In this document: positions 1 through 12,840 of the stretch, one piece after another
How the letters are laid out: every line of letters begins with the position of its first letter
Numbering within the stretch: the first letter of the stretch is position 1
Assembly (NCBI RefSeq): GCF_040954645.1
Contig: NC_092809.1
Location: forward strand, 84,728,573-84,792,572
Origin: Diabrotica undecimpunctata
Lineage: Eukaryota > Arthropoda > Insecta > Coleoptera > Chrysomelidae
Direction of reading: 5' to 3'
Length of the DNA: 64,000 nucleotides
The notes under the pieces: model-generated
Told to the model about the DNA's origin: nothing
The model's database searches: none
Seen by the model: only the letters and a program-made list of their open reading frames with translations
Translations under genes and position numbers: made by a program

Positions 1-20
1 TAAATAAATCTCTAAATTAA

Positions 21-657
21 CTGGAACTATCCATTTAAGAACAACCGCCTATCACCCTCAAGCAAATGGCATGGTGGAAAGATTTTATCGACAATTAAAT
101 TCGATGAACCGAAAGCCTACTTTCAGTGTTACTGTTCATGTGAGCAGCGTGGAGAGAAGATTTAGGTACTTTAGCCGCCGAACTCGTTTATGGAGAACCA
201 TTGTGTTTGCCCGGTGAATTATTGTTTTCGTCTCAAAGAAATACCGACGACAGTGCTCACATTTATTTAAAGACACTTCGAAATCATTTCGAAAATCTCC
301 GTCCTAAGCAACCGTCGCAACACGGGTCCAAAAGCACTTTTATTTTCAAAGATATGAAAACCACCACTCACGTGTTTGTTCGCCGTGACACAATCAAAAC
401 CGGTTTACATAATCCATATCACGGACCTTTTCCAGTAGTTAAACGAGGAGACAAAACATTTTGTCGTTCGTGTAAACGGAAAAAAAGTAACAATTTTCAT
501 CGATAGATTGAAACCTGCGTATGAGGTCAACGTGAATCAAGAAGAAGAGAAAATAACAGTGTCCAGAGAAACGAACACCTACAAACATTTTGAGAATAGC
601 AGACCCAAGAGACAAACGAGATTTACGGGAAGTTATCAAGCAAGTGTCAGTTAAATC
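21..657 (+). pseudogene. Ty3/gypsy integrase C-terminal fragment
   Basis: This is the last part of a Ty3/gypsy pol. Around 33-105 the plus strand reads TTAYHPQANGMVERFYRQL, the integrase core stretch in which the E of VER is the third catalytic acid. A frame from about 170 to 465 continues with the C-terminal part (TAAELVYGEPLCLPGELL, then an HNPYHGPFPVVKR segment typical of the gypsy integrase tail). The frame shifts at about 465-480 and the reading continues in another frame to a stop near 655. The 5' part of pol lies outside the window. Function was cDNA integration; the copy is broken by at least one frameshift. The family assignment is firm, the exact limits are not. Confidence 0.8.
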
Positions 658-778
658 ATTTTATTGAGTTAAAATATTTTTTTTCAGTGTAAATTTTTTT
701 CTCGTGTAAACATTGTCTTTTTCTGATATACCTATTCAATTTTCATTATAACTATGTATGCATTATCCATATTTCTCG

Positions 779-1150
779 AAGGGGGGTGATATAGCGACTA
801 GCTAATTACGAATTAAATTTTTGTATTCAAAAATTAAATAAAACAATCACATATTAAAATTTACATTTTTGAAAATGGTTTATATACATAAGAAATACAA
901 ATGTTCTTTTTTAATATGTTTATTTACTACAGATATTAGATATGCTCGACACTTTAATACATTTTGAGTGCGTTGCATTTATGGGAAACGAAATTAATAT
1001 AACGGCCAGCCCGATAATATAATTTTATGGCCTGGCTTTTAAAAACAAAGAACGCGTGTTCTGTGTTGAGTTTTAGTTTTCAGTAATCATTGAGACACAA
1101 TTTGAATCGGGTCGCGATACATACAATCCCTTTGAGAATTAATTACGCCT
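779..1150 (+). mobile_element. polypurine tract and 3' LTR of the gypsy fragment
   Basis: A G-run (AAGGGGGGTG, 779-788) lies about 125 bases after the pol stop and fits a polypurine tract. The LTR would begin at TGATATAGCGAC (787). Its right end was not determined; around 1150 the sequence changes into a different repeat family that recurs at 45117, so the LTR is probably no longer than about 365 bases here. No second LTR is visible in the window. Confidence 0.5.
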
Positions 1151-1545
1151 TATATAGATAATAAGAAAATAAACAGGTAAAATAAGTGTAAGAAATTTCA
1201 ACTACATACATACATCGGCGCCATTGTTCACATGATGGGTTTATCACAGATATCAAAAGTTACATTTTAATTCAAGGTTCTATTTGCGTATTTTCAATAT
1301 TAAAGAGTAGGAAAAGACATGTTTATGCTTTTATTTTTTTAAATCTATTCTATCTTCTTTCTAGAGTTCCGTCTTTTTTGAACGACCTGTGTTCTTTTTT
1401 CAATTGGGCACTATTGCTAACCAAGGCTATGACAAACACTCTGTCCTCTGCTATTCTTCATTAATATGACTGATTCATTATTTTCTTTTTCTTGTAGGTT
1501 TTTTAATGTTTATACTGTGTATCTTCTGTATATGATTAATTCTTC
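1150..1545. repeat. interspersed repeat, copy 1 (block a)
   Basis: This block is clearly similar over about 370 bases to 45117-45490, sharing for example CATCGGCGCCATTGTTCA and CACAGATATCAAA, with small indels. In the second copy the same block is the flank of a minus-strand reverse-transcriptase fragment, so it probably represents the 3' untranslated region of an RTE/jockey-type non-LTR element on the minus strand. That interpretation is inference; the repetition itself is directly visible. Confidence 0.7.
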
Positions 1546-2560
1546 TGTGTATTAAAAGTTAAATTTTGGTTATTATTAGGATTCTCTTAACGTGTTTATT
1601 AATTGTCTTGTTTCTGCGGTACAGTGTATCATGATAGGTTGTAATGTGTATATGTGTATCATGATAGGTTGTAATGCATATTTCATCTAATGTAATTAAA
1701 GTGCTCTTTGTGTTTGCCAATTGGTTTCTCACTTCCTCAGCGACAGGTCTTTTTTTCCTCATTAAGTCATAACCTGATCCTCGCTCGATACAGTTATTCT
1801 AAGATATTTAGATTTCACTATATGCTTTATCATTTGGTTTTTATCTCAAATTGGCACCTATTACGAATTTTTTATAATATCTAATATCTGATGCTTTCAT
1901 ATTAAACTGGAATAAAATACTTGGATATTAGATAATATGTATTCGTTTTGAGTACACTTTTTTAGGACCTAGAACATAAAAGAATAAATATCTCTCTGTT
2001 AAGTGTTTTTCAAGTATGTAAAATACAAACAGGCTTACATATTAGATTATACATTTATTAAGAGTATCCAATATCTAAAATGAAGATTTTATATCTCAAA
2101 ATATGACTGCCCTATACAAAATATGTTCTAATTTTATACTATTATACTATACTATAATCTTACTCTTTTCTGAGATACTGATATAAATATGGATTTTAAA
2201 TTTCGCAATAATTTTTTATAATTTCTTTTTAATTATTTTCTTTTGGCGTTATCTCACTATTAAGGAATAATGCTGGGAATAAGGTTCAACAGGTTTTACA
2301 GTTTGTTTGACGTTTTAATCTTCGAATTGGAGTTCATTTTTGAAAAACTATAAAATTATGACAACAAATTGCTATATAAAAGTACGAGGTAATATTCTCA
2401 TACTGTGAGCTTTGCTGCTCTGTTTCCTTTATAGGTGTCTTCCCTATTTCTATTCACAATTCTTTAATTTTTTTAACGCTTAAGCCATTTTTAATTTATT
2501 GTTAATATTTTTGAGGTGTGTTTCCTTGAATGACCATGTTTAAGGTTAGTACGTTTGATT
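1546..2560. other. AT-rich interval without recognised gene
   Basis: Between the two blocks of the interspersed repeat the sequence is AT-rich and holds no convincing reading frame. A short direct duplication (GTATATGTGTATCATGATAG-like units) lies at about 1625-1675. The corresponding interval of the second repeat copy (45490-46440) instead contains reverse-transcriptase coding remains, so this copy is either internally replaced or has decayed past recognition. Confidence 0.5.
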
Positions 2561-2740
2561 AAATGAAATTGACATTAATTTGATAGTTTCCATTTTATTA
2601 GTACTGATGGTATATGGCTAACATCTGTTGGTACTATATATCAATTTCAACATGTATAGGTGAGAGCACTCTCCTATTAGTAATTGCAATGTAAATTATG
2701 ACGAAACCAGAAATAACCCATAATATTCTCCTCGTGATCT
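2561..2740. repeat. interspersed repeat, copy 1 (block b)
   Basis: About 180 bases match 46444-46615 closely, beginning with AATGAAATTGACATTAATTT and ending at AACCCATAATATT. Together with block a it shows that 1150-2740 and 45117-46615 descend from one family. Beyond AACCCATAATATT the two copies diverge completely, which marks a family or insertion boundary. Confidence 0.7.
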
Positions 2741-2748
2741 TAGTATTT

Positions 2749-2792
2749 CCGTTGATTGAATATTATAGGGTATCCAATATTTCAATCAACGG
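2749..2792. repeat. near-perfect hairpin
   Basis: CCGTTGATTGAATATT (2749-2764) pairs with AATATTTCAATCAACGG (2776-2792) with a single bulged base and an 11-base loop. It lies just beyond the boundary of the interspersed repeat. No role is known; it could be a transposon-end relic. Confidence 0.6.
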
Positions 2793-3035
2793 TATTTCAG
2801 AGTGATTTTTGGAGTCTTATCAGAACAGCCAACGAGTAAACACGTTAAATTCTAATTATTCGTTAATCTGTTCTTGCAAAGGTTAAAAACGCGTTTGGTG
2901 ACTGTGTTTTATTTTAATGATAAACATTGGTAAGATACCTTTATTTCAAATAATATCGACAAATATATAAATAGGCCAGTATTTACTGACCCCAATTAAT
3001 TAATATTTTGTCATACAAAATAATAATTTTCACAT

Positions 3036-3693
3036 CATGGCATATTCATCTAGGTCAGCTCAACCTAGTTCTGTACCCAACAAGAACCTCTACAACCTAA
3101 AATTTACTCTTCCGTAACCAAACAACCAACTACTAATGTTTTTCCGTGAAGACATCAAGCAATCGTATTTGACGCAATAGACAACACTAAAATTGAAGAT
3201 TACCTTCACAGTTTAAGTCTAATAATTTGACCAATCAATATTATTTTCTGTTCAAAGCTATCCAACAACAGAACATGCATTTACTTAGCAAATGCAAAAT
3301 TGGTTGATGGTTTTATTACCAACCACGGAAAAATCAACATTAATCAACAAATCTTGCAAGCACGTCGACTTATTTCCCTTAGCCAACGACTAGTATTTTT
3401 TAACGCATGTCCATCCATTCCAAACTTAATCTTGGAATCTGAACTGTAAGCACTTGGTGTCAAACTTTTGTCACCACTATCATTTCTACGGATAGGGACT
3501 TCAAGTCCTAAATTCCAGCATATATTAAGCTTCAGGCGGCAAACCTACATATCCCCTTTAACCAACCGTACCTTACCCGATTCTTTTGTTATTACTTATG
3601 AGGAAACATCATATAGAATATACTTATCTTTAGATAACCAGACTTACCAAATATGCAAAATCACCAAGCACTTAGCAAAAGACTGTCCAGCAA
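3036..3693 (+). pseudogene. I-type non-LTR ORF1 fragment (gag-like)
   Basis: The translation from about 3036, and in a cleaner frame 3468-3693, is closely similar to the N-terminal half of the intact ORF1 at 17165. Shared stretches include FLRIGTS.P.FQHILSFRRQ and the PRE_C2HC/zinc-knuckle region LPDSF.ITYEET.YRI.LSLDNQ.  The zinc knuckle reads CKITKHLAKDC, with the first cysteine position altered (YQICK). Frameshifts and stops break the first 430 bases. The homology stops at CPA (about 3693), where a gypsy LTR begins, so this is an old I-element copy cut by a later insertion. Confidence 0.8.
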
Positions 3694-3697
3694 AGGT

Positions 3698-4272
3698 TGT
3701 AACGATGCGCTGGACGTTCAACAGTTTGAACCGTGGGAGTGTCGATAACCGCGCACCCATTTCCACGACGACACGACGAGGTGGGATCCGGAGCGGCTAT
3801 TTAAGGCGAGTGACGGGCGGAATTAAGTTAGTCTTGCGGCTAACGCTCTAGACTCCCTGGCTCGCTGGTGTATTGAATCTGCGAGCCGACCCGGTCAGAG
3901 AGACTTCCGTACTGAGGATTATACTCTATCCTCAATCAAGCAGAACCCGTGGGTATCGTGCATTGAACGTTACCGTCTAGCGTGGATCTGTACAACCGAC
4001 CATTTCGATTGCGAGTGCGTATAGCGCTTCCGCTGGATTGAAGTGGAAGCGAGCACTGCGATTGAATTCGAGTATTCCATTATCTTTGTTAGTAATAATA
4101 AATTTTTCTTTTACAGGCGTCCGTCGGGGAATCCACTCTTGCGGGATCCAGTCGGGGACCTAGAGTACATTTTATTTTTATTTCCTTATTTTGTATATAC
4201 CTTGAAACCAATAGATTTATTTTTATTTCAACCTGTGTTTTACTGAGTCTATCGAACGAGCTACCCGTTACA
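3698..4272 (+). mobile_element. gypsy 5' LTR (575 bp)
   Basis: The LTR starts TGTAAC (3698-3703) and ends GTTACA (4267-4272), giving 6-bp inverted termini of the TG..CA class. It is immediately followed by AAC and then TGGCGCCCGAGC (4276-4287), a primer-binding site beginning with the conserved TGGCGCC. A gag frame starts about 100 bases downstream. No matching 3' LTR is visible, since the element is broken off at the TA microsatellite at 8255. Confidence 0.8.
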
Positions 4273-4368
4273 AACTGGCGCCCGAGCAAAATCAATAACA
4301 TGCCGACAGATAAAGATACAGGCTCAGTAACAGGTACATCGTGAATAAACCGCCTTTGCAAAAAAGAA

Positions 4369-4968
4369 TTGCAGAGCGAAGCCGGAAAATGCGGCTTAGA
4401 TCCCAAGGGAACCGTCGACAAATTGAGAGTACGATTCAGAACCTATTTTAAAGATCGCGAGGAAGCGACAGGAACAATTCCAAAAGAAAAAACTTTCAAG
4501 GGAGCAGAATCCGACACACTGACCCAGAAAATTTCGGTCATCCGAAGACAATTACAGGAATTAACAATACCGAAACAAATGGGGCAATCAGAATTGCTAA
4601 ATCAAGTACGAAAGTGGAACACACACTTCGACAAGAAACATTCGGATGCAATAGAATTCTTAGAGAGGATAGACGAATTAAGCTTGGCCTACCAGATCGA
4701 TAAACAAAATCTACTAAGAGCATTACCAGAATTGTTGTCAGGGAAACGAATTACAGACTGGAGAAACAAGGAGTCGTCCCAGTTTGTAAGGCAAGATTCG
4801 ACTCCATTCGTTTTCACCGTTACACAGCCAGAAAGCAATGACGTTCGACTGTTCGCATCACTGAAAATAGGGCAAAGAACTTACAGAGCGCTCATCGACA
4901 CAGGAACCACTAAAAATTACGTCGGGGATAGAATAGCTCAGATATACAAGGACTCTCTAGATAGCTAG
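4369..4968 (+). pseudogene. gypsy Gag fragment fused to retropepsin start
   Basis: The 199-residue frame begins with a Gag-like, charged helical N-terminus (about 1-145; RKWNTHFDKKHSDAIEFLER resembles the retrotransposon gag core). It then runs directly into an aspartic protease start, ALIDTGTTKNYVG (catalytic D in DTG), at about residues 178-190. The usual zinc knuckles between gag core and protease are missing, so an internal deletion is likely. The frame ends at 4968; the protease continues in another frame at 4994. Confidence 0.75.
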
Positions 4969-4993
4969 AAGAAGAACAAGACTAGCAAATGGA

Positions 4994-5900
4994 TTGTCAA
5001 TGGAGCTTAACCAGAAGTTAAAAATTGACTGCGAGATCGATAAGTTACAAACCCGACAAACATTCATAGTATTGCCAGGGTTGACGGAGGACGCCTTACT
5101 AGGAGTGGAATTCCTCAGGAACCATTCTATCGAACTTAAATTCGAAAAAAATACGACCAAACAATACATACAACATCAAGAAGAGACATGTAACACTTTA
5201 AAAGACTCCACTCAAAATACGGAGTTAGAAAGATTCCTAAGAAAAGAACTAAGGGAGTTTGAGAACATATCAGGACCCACCAACTTAATACAACACGAAA
5301 TAAAATTGAAGAAAAAGTGCGATCCAGTCAAACAGCCGTATAGGCGGCACAATCCTGCAGTGCTACAGATCATCAACCAAGAAGTGGACAAGATGTTAAA
5401 AGAAGGAACCATCGAACCCTCCACAAGTGGCTGGAGTTCACCGATTGTACTAGTTAGGAAAAAGGATAACTCGTACAGATTTTGCATTGACTTTAGAAAA
5501 GTCAACGAGCTATCAGATAAGAACATATATCCGTTACCCAGAATATCGGAAATTCTGGATAGACTTAAGGAAGCAAATTTCATCTCAACCCTCGATTTGA
5601 AACAGGGATATTTTCAAATACCCCTAGAAGAAGCAAGCCGCCCAGTGACAGCATTCAGCGTACCTGGAAAAGGCCTGCATTTCGCAGGAGCAACCTTCCA
5701 ACGCCTACTGGATAAGGTAATATATAATATATAATTCGCGTTTGCCTACTTGGATGATATCGTAGTAATATCTAAGACGCTCTAAGAGCATTTAAATCAC
5801 CTACATGAAGTCTTCCGAAGACTAAAAGAGGCCAGATTACAGCTGAACTTCGAGAAATGCACATTTTGCGAGTCAGAACTCAGATACTTAGGACACGTGG
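4994..5900 (+). pseudogene. gypsy protease C-terminus and reverse transcriptase, first part
   Basis: The frame 4994-5734 (246 residues) carries the end of the retropepsin (DALLGVEFLRNHSIELKF) and then the RT fingers and palm: SGWSSPIVLVRKKDNSYRFC, IDFRKVNELS, STLDLKQGYFQI with the first catalytic aspartate, and a shortened GATFQRLLDKV. A stop follows, then the catalytic FAYLDDIVVIS box at about 5740-5775, another stop, and RYLGHVV, where an insertion interrupts the gene at 5900. RT continues at 7792. Two in-frame stops make this copy non-functional. Confidence 0.9.
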
Positions 5901-7787
5901 TGTACCCTCTCGATGATTGATTGGAGGTTACACAAAGAACGGTACTAGGCTCGAGCTTCAGTCTGGTAGAGGTATCTTGGTCGGGGTTCTTGTTACAGCT
6001 CAAATATCACGGATCAATTAAAGAAGTGCTTACAACACAAAGACAAGAAGTTAGAAGAGAAGATAAGAGATAAGAGAAGAAAAGTTATTTGGGCACCACC
6101 CTATTTTTAGAGGAACAGGGACACCTTAAGGCACATAGAAAAGGATGACGAGAAAGGTAAGGTACAGCTAGAGAACTCACGCGAGAATAAAGTAAACCGT
6201 GAGAGAAAAGGTATCGGAATTATGCGGTACACTCCTAATATTTCGACACATATACTCAAAATATACGATCAAACAAATAATAATATAATTCAATAAAAAA
6301 TGCCTGGAAGAGAAACACAAAAATATAAATTCAAATTATATAAAAAAATATAAAAGAAATAAAAAGCAAATAGTTCTTTAACAAAATTATATTTAGGTAT
6401 ATTTGTTAAAGTAAATGTACTATACCAAATTTTATTGAACAGTTAAATGGCATGATTATTGCGTAACTGATTATTAATTACAAACAAAAAATATCTCTTT
6501 GAAAAATAGTTATAAATAATTTAGTATCCTCAAGAATTAAAAAAAGGCAAGGAACATTATAATTATATCTACGTCAATATTTGGCAAGCAAGTGAATTTT
6601 ATGCCTTGAGGATACCTAAACATGAAGTTACTAGGTTTTTGATCGTGATCACTTCAAATCTAAGAATAGAATTTATCAGAAATATAATCTACATATAAAA
6701 TAAATTGTACGTTATTTATACGTATATATTATCCTGTATTTTTATACTCAGTCAAACTAAACCTCCATAAATAAGAAGGTACACTGAACTGGAGTCATAA
6801 ATCAACTTCTAAAGATTTCGTTATCACAGTTTAGTCAATAAAACTTATACTTACGAAACAGGTGTATTCAGATAATGGTATTACGCCCTCAATAAGGCAC
6901 TTGACTTCGGTCCGTACAACAGGTAGTTGGGATGACACGCCCACAATAAATTGCAGTCTTCCTAACGTAATCCCTTAGATTGTCTTAGGCCGACGAAAAG
7001 AGGCAGCTAGACAGGAGTAGTACAGGTAGTTGAGATAAAATGAAGATGACTGATGATCGAGGTGAACGAACGTAGCGGTGAATGTTTGAATAGTGTACAC
7101 GTATGAACGGTGTAAACTATGAACGGTGTAGAATATGAACGGTGTAGAATATGAATCGGTGTAAAATCTGAACGGTGTAGAATCTGAACGGCGTAGAATC
7201 TGAACGGCAAACAGAAGTGACTTCAATTGGAAGACGTCTGTTTGACAAAAGAGAAAATAATTAATATAAGACACACTGCGTAAAGATAAATAAGGGTGAA
7301 TTGAAAATCCACTTACCGCCGATTGTCGAAGATAAGACCGCTTGCCACAGGAACCAACTTGGAAATGAACATCGGATTGTGAACTTAGAAGGACTTAGAC
7401 AAGCGAAGGTTGAAAATAGGGAGGGGATATTGGCTGAAGGATGCCACGCGAAATTGACATTAAATAGCCGGGCTACTGGGGTTCATTTTCATAGCTTTTA
7501 CCAATGGAAAGTAAACTTTCTACGAAAAACAACTCTTCTGTTTTTCTGAGAAGGTAGCTCGGAGATTTCACAATAGGTCCTTTTTCCTTTGTTATTAGGA
7601 AAGATTTTTATGTACCAAAACAAGATAAAAAGAAGAAGGAACATTTGGCGAAGTTATTTCTTTGTTAAAAAAAAGGCGTAACGAATCGCTCGGTAGTGTC
7701 GGTTATTTGAGGAAGATATGCAGGCATGGGCGGCGTGAAAATAATTTACTAAAGGGAATAATTTAAAGAAATTATGAACATACTTCA
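5901..7787. mobile_element. 1,887-bp TG..CA insertion inside gypsy RT
   Basis: The inserted segment begins TGTACCCTCTCG and ends ACATACTTCA. It is flanked on both sides by GTGG (5897-5900 and 7788-7791), a 4-bp target duplication. Removing it brings the RT codons for LGHVV and GGERIK into one frame, so the boundaries are well supported. TG..CA ends with a 4-bp duplication suggest a solo LTR or LTR-derived short element. No gag or pol was recognised inside; the small frame at 7301-7549 has no recognisable homology. A 16-bp minisatellite lies within it. Confidence 0.7.
7102..7207. repeat. 16-bp minisatellite, about 6.5 units
   Basis: Units of the type TATGAACGGTGTAGAA are repeated with few substitutions (one unit has 17 bases). 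The array lies inside the 1,887-bp insertion. Long frames over it encode only Ser/Thr/Phe/Tyr-rich repeats and are artefacts of the array. Confidence 0.8.
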
Positions 7788-7791
7788 GTGG

Positions 7792-8457
<666 letters not shown>

Positions 8458-8461
<4 letters not shown>

Positions 8462-8725
8462 CACTCAATATCCGAATTTGGCCATTGACCGAAATTTATA
8501 ACAACGCGTTGTGAATTTTGTTTATTTCTCACATCGCGATAAGGCTATTTTTGACGTGCACAGAACGCGTTGTGGATAAATTACAATGACCCAGAATACG
8601 AAACTACGAAGGCCGTCGGAAATACAGCACGAATTTCGCTTTATGGCCAATATAAATACCCACAAAGGAAAATACAGAAATTGCATATCGAATCTTACCG
8701 GTAACACGAGTTTTATTCAGTGTAG
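8458..8725. other. unassigned interval
   Basis: Sequence to the right of the microsatellite does not continue the gypsy element. Two related motifs, CAACGCGTTGTG (8502) and GAACGCGTTGTGGA (8563), occur about 60 bases apart. Nothing coding was recognised. Confidence 0.4.
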
Positions 8726-10345
8726 TCTATAATATAAAAATGAATCGCAAAATGTGTTGGTAAGCGCATAACTCAACAACGCATGGACCAATCTTAACAA
8801 TTCTTTTTTTAAAATGTTCCTGAAGGATGATTTTTACGGCGAGAAAAATTCGAATATTTTCCGGGAAAACCCTAAAACAGCCCTTCTTTTTCCCATACAA
8901 ATATTTTCTAACTAAATGTAGAGTCAATTTGAACTTTATTGCTATTCAATAAATTTTATATTAAATTACAAGTACTCACTGTTGTCTAAACAATGTAGGT
9001 GTGTTCCTAACGTCGAAGAGTCAATTTGCGCTTTATTGTAGCTGCACAAAGTTCAAATTCAATCAAATGTGTGTGCGCGTACGTGTGTGTGCGGGTTCGC
9101 GTTGGAGGATCTAATGCGTTCACACAAAAGTGATAATATCGTAAAACCGACCAAATTAAAAAGTAAAAAAAATGTAAGAGCTATAGATTTGATTGGCCTC
9201 GCAATAGTATTTCTTTTGTTTTAGTTTCGGAACGCGACATAACTTGCATCAGTTTTTAACGACTTGCGTCGTTGCATCTGTCAAACAAATCGCGTTAAGA
9301 AGCGTTTATTATCTTTAAAAATTAATTTATTAATAATTTAGTATACTCTATACACATACAACATTGTTCATATCATATCAAATTAAAAAAAAAGTTAAAA
9401 AAAACTAAAACGTAGTGTTATATCCTCTTTGATTATATTCTCTTTCACAGAAAAAGTAGAGATTTCACAGACAACAACTTGCCAATTTGCCGGTGTACAT
9501 TGGTATACACACACGTGTTATTTTTCTTGGATTTTTTTACTCAGTTTTGTCAACTTGATAAACGAAACAAATTCTCTTATTTTCGATTGATTGTTTAATT
9601 TCGTGTTTTGTGCAAAGTGTTTTAATACCTGTGATTAATGTACTCGATATGCCTCCTATAAGACGAAGTAATTTAGTTAGAAGAATACGAAATGCTACAA
9701 ACCAAACTAATTACCGATCTAATCATATTGCACAAGAATGTGACGACTGAAATGAACGTAAACAAATTCGAATATCACAAACGCGGGAAGCGAGAGCGAC
9801 AGATTCAACTAATAATCGTGCAAATTTGAAGTTTGTGTGGATCATACAGATAAGCCTGCCAACGTTTGCAATTGCTAGAAAATGACGCTCATTGGGATCA
9901 AACTGTCAATGATGCTGTAATATCGTCACAAGTTCGTCAAATGCGAACAATGTTTTCTATAATCATTTCTACATGCTTCCCATCAAACCCAAATGATTTG
10001 TGGATCAAGTACAAAGATAATATGTGTGGTGATATTTTGTATCAAATACGGATTAGAAGGGGAAATAGGGGAAAGGGGAAATTGTACCAAATATACAAAT
10101 AAGCGAAGAAATTTACAATGAAGCATTGATTTTAATTGAGGACATGTGCTTGATGATGTCAAACAAACTAATATTTATATTAGGCCTAGAAAGAATTAGT
10201 TCAAACAAATCTTCCACTATTGAATGGACAACAGAAGTATGTATTTGATACACTTATGAAAGTAACAAATGATAAAACAGGAGCGATTTACTTCTTAGAT
10301 GCACCTGGTGGTACAGGAAAAACTTTTTTGATTTTGCATTAAAAA
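8726..10345 (+). mobile_element. degenerate Helitron (Rep/helicase remains)
   Basis: The plus strand from 9650 reads MPPIRRSNLVRRIRNAT followed by an Arg/Asn-rich stretch, the familiar start of insect Helitron proteins. Around 9866-10070 it continues NDAHWDQTVNDAVISS and NPNDLWIKYKDNMCGDILYQ, typical of the Helitron-like N region upstream of the Rep domain. At about 10225-10330 a further frame reads YFLDAPGGTGKTFLI, the Walker A of the Pif1-family helicase. Stops, frameshifts and a large deletion (no Rep HUH motif found) make it defunct. The 5' end is placed tentatively at TCTATAATAT (8726) because Helitrons start with TC; this is inference. Confidence 0.7.
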
Positions 10346-11140
10346 TGCTTGTACTCATCCGCAATTTTCTGTTTTTTGTTTGCTGTTTTGATATGCTATT
10401 ATGGACTAAAAATTTGAAAATGAAAACAATTTAACTAATTTTGAATAATTGAATTGAATATAACTTGAAGGTTGTTGTCGAATAATTTGTATTATTATAT
10501 TGAAATAAGACATCAAGACAAATACTTTTGGTCTAGTAGAAACTAAATTAATCTTTCATAACGGAGAATCGGGTTCAAACCATAACAGCATTGTTTAAAA
10601 AAAATTCTTTTAAACCTGTTACCATTTAAACAATGATCCCGATCAAAAAGATCTCACAAAACAACTGCTCACTAACGATGGTTATACAAGTGTTCTTTCT
10701 CAATAGTTTTTCTCACCTTTTTCCTATATTATCTTTAAAATTTATTAATATTCAGTTTAATATAATGCAATTGCGATGGATTTTATCCTCGCCTAGAAAG
10801 AGTTCAAAAGATTATTTCCTCTCATAATCTTGACATCTTTGTCTTCAAGAAACAAATTTTAAAATCAACTATCAAACCAAACTTAAAAACTTTGAAGGAT
10901 ATCATCATATTCGCACAAAGTGTACAATGTGGTGGATCAGTGGTGATACCCCAATTTTTGTTTCTAGTAATGTAAATCTCCTCTCTTCTACCATTAACTA
11001 CACATTTAGAAGCAGTAGCGATTACTGCTTGTTGTCCTAACAAACTTACCATTTGCAGCATATACATCCCTCCTGTCGCATCCCTCAATGAAGAAGAGAT
11101 AGTCGATTTAATTATACAAAGTGCAGTAAATCTACTACAG
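10346..11140. other. AT-rich interval without recognised gene
   Basis: No frame in this stretch shows recognisable homology. The minus-strand frame at 10822-11088 is low in plausibility and lies just upstream of non-LTR remains. Confidence 0.4.
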
Positions 11141-12610
11141 AATAAATCTAACGCATTGATATTATCACTCTCTCAGAGCAAAACCAAATTAATAAAATTT
11201 TTCAGAAAAATTTTCAGTAAAATTCTCGGTTTGATATTTAACTCCAGATTAAATACGAAGGATCAAATCTTTGAGCTTAAAACCAAGTATTTTAAAATGT
11301 TGAACCTTCTTAAAACCCTCAGTCATCTTTAATAAGGTGCCGATGAAACTACTTTATTAAGAGTCTATAGAGCCCTCATCAGATCTAAGCTCGACTACGA
11401 TTACTTTATCTATTCATCTACCTTTAGATCTGACATAGATTCATTAAACTCTGTTCACAACAGCGCACTCCGACTATGTCTAGATGGTTTTCGCTCTCGT
11501 CCTATTAAGAGTATGTACCGTGAATCCCAGACGACAATCAAATTCTCTTACCCTAAGATGACAATCTCTTCTACTTTCTTACGCTACATCAACATCCGTA
11601 AATTCCTTTAATCCCGTTCATTCCCTAATTACCGCATTGCCGTCTTCTTTTACTAACAATATCCAACTCCTTATCATAAAACCTATATCTCAAATAATTT
11701 CTCCACTACTTAAAAATATCACTCCTTATCACTGGTTCATTTTCTCTACCTTAACTTCCCCTCTGGTCTAAAGATCTCCCTTCAATAGACACCTCACTTA
11801 CCATTTTTAACAAACATGAATCTTCTAACCTTCTGATAAAGAAAGCATTAAATCATATGATTTAATTCTCTATACCAATGCTTCTAAAACTAGCACTGGT
11901 GTTGCAGAAGTGAACTATATAGATTTCTGTTCGCTTTTTAATGCATCTCCCATCAAAACAGACATATTGCCATTTGTTTAGATTCCCTTTTATCTATCCA
12001 TTTAATCAATATAATTTTCACTGACCACCCATTAGTTCAAAACATTCATGACATATACCAAAATCTCTCTGCTCACGTTGTAACAGTCTCTCTCATAAGG
12101 CTGCCTTTCCATACTGGAATTACTGGTAATGAAACATCAGATCATTTTGCCAAAGAAGCTACCAAACATAATACTGGAGTCTCCCCAATTCAACTAACTA
12201 ACGAATTCTAACTGGTTTTCAAAAAGTCAGTAGAGGAGACTTGGCAAAACTTATGACAAAAGAGCAAAATAACTCTTCAAGAACTCCAACCGTTTATTGG
12301 TCATGTCTCCCTGGACTTCTAGAAGAGTAACTAGAAGACTAACTAGAAGAGAAGCATCAACTATTAGAAGACTCCAAATCAACCACACCAAACTTACCCA
12401 TGATTTCTTGATGTCCTCTGGAACTAGTCCAACTTGCCACCACTACAATGTTTAACTGACTGTAAAACACATCCTCACCGACTGCAAACAATTCACCAAC
12501 CTGTATAAAGCACTGAACTTGAAACCTACTCTTAAGTAAATGCTCAACAACAATGGAGAAATAACACTAAAAACCGCTCAACTCTATCACAAGATTTAAC
12601 CTAATAGACA
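11141..12610 (+). pseudogene. degenerate non-LTR RT C-terminus and RNase H
   Basis: In shifting frames the plus strand reads LLRVYRALIRSKLDYDYFIY (11358-11420), then a NSALRLCLDGFRSRPIKSMYRES-like linker (11460-11525), segments of RNase H (YTNASKTSTGVAEV, 11871-11915) and a C-terminal zinc-type segment ending HILTDCKQFTNLY. This order, RT thumb, linker, RNase H and CCHC tail, is that of I-type elements with RNase H. Many stops and frameshifts show it is old. Confidence 0.75.
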
Positions 12611-12742
12611 TTATTTAAAGTAATAAATTTTTATTTCTTCTCATTATTTATTATATATTTAATATTAATGTTCCTGTACCAATGGCCATAGTTATCGAGG
12701 TAATTAATGTAAATAAAAAAAAAAGAAAAATGTTATAAAAAT

Positions 12743-12747
<5 letters not shown>

Positions 12748-12836
<89 letters not shown>

Positions 12837-12840
12837 TATA
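12748..12840. repeat. TA microsatellite, left of a transposon
   Basis: (TA)n with two AAATATA interruptions. It abuts the terminal inverted repeat of the 12841-15538 transposon. The same kind of repeat resumes on the other side at 15539, so the transposon probably inserted into it. Confidence 0.95.

Noticed and set aside
7007..7274. Ser/Thr/Phe-rich frames on the minus strand
   Set aside because: They are produced by the 16-bp minisatellite.
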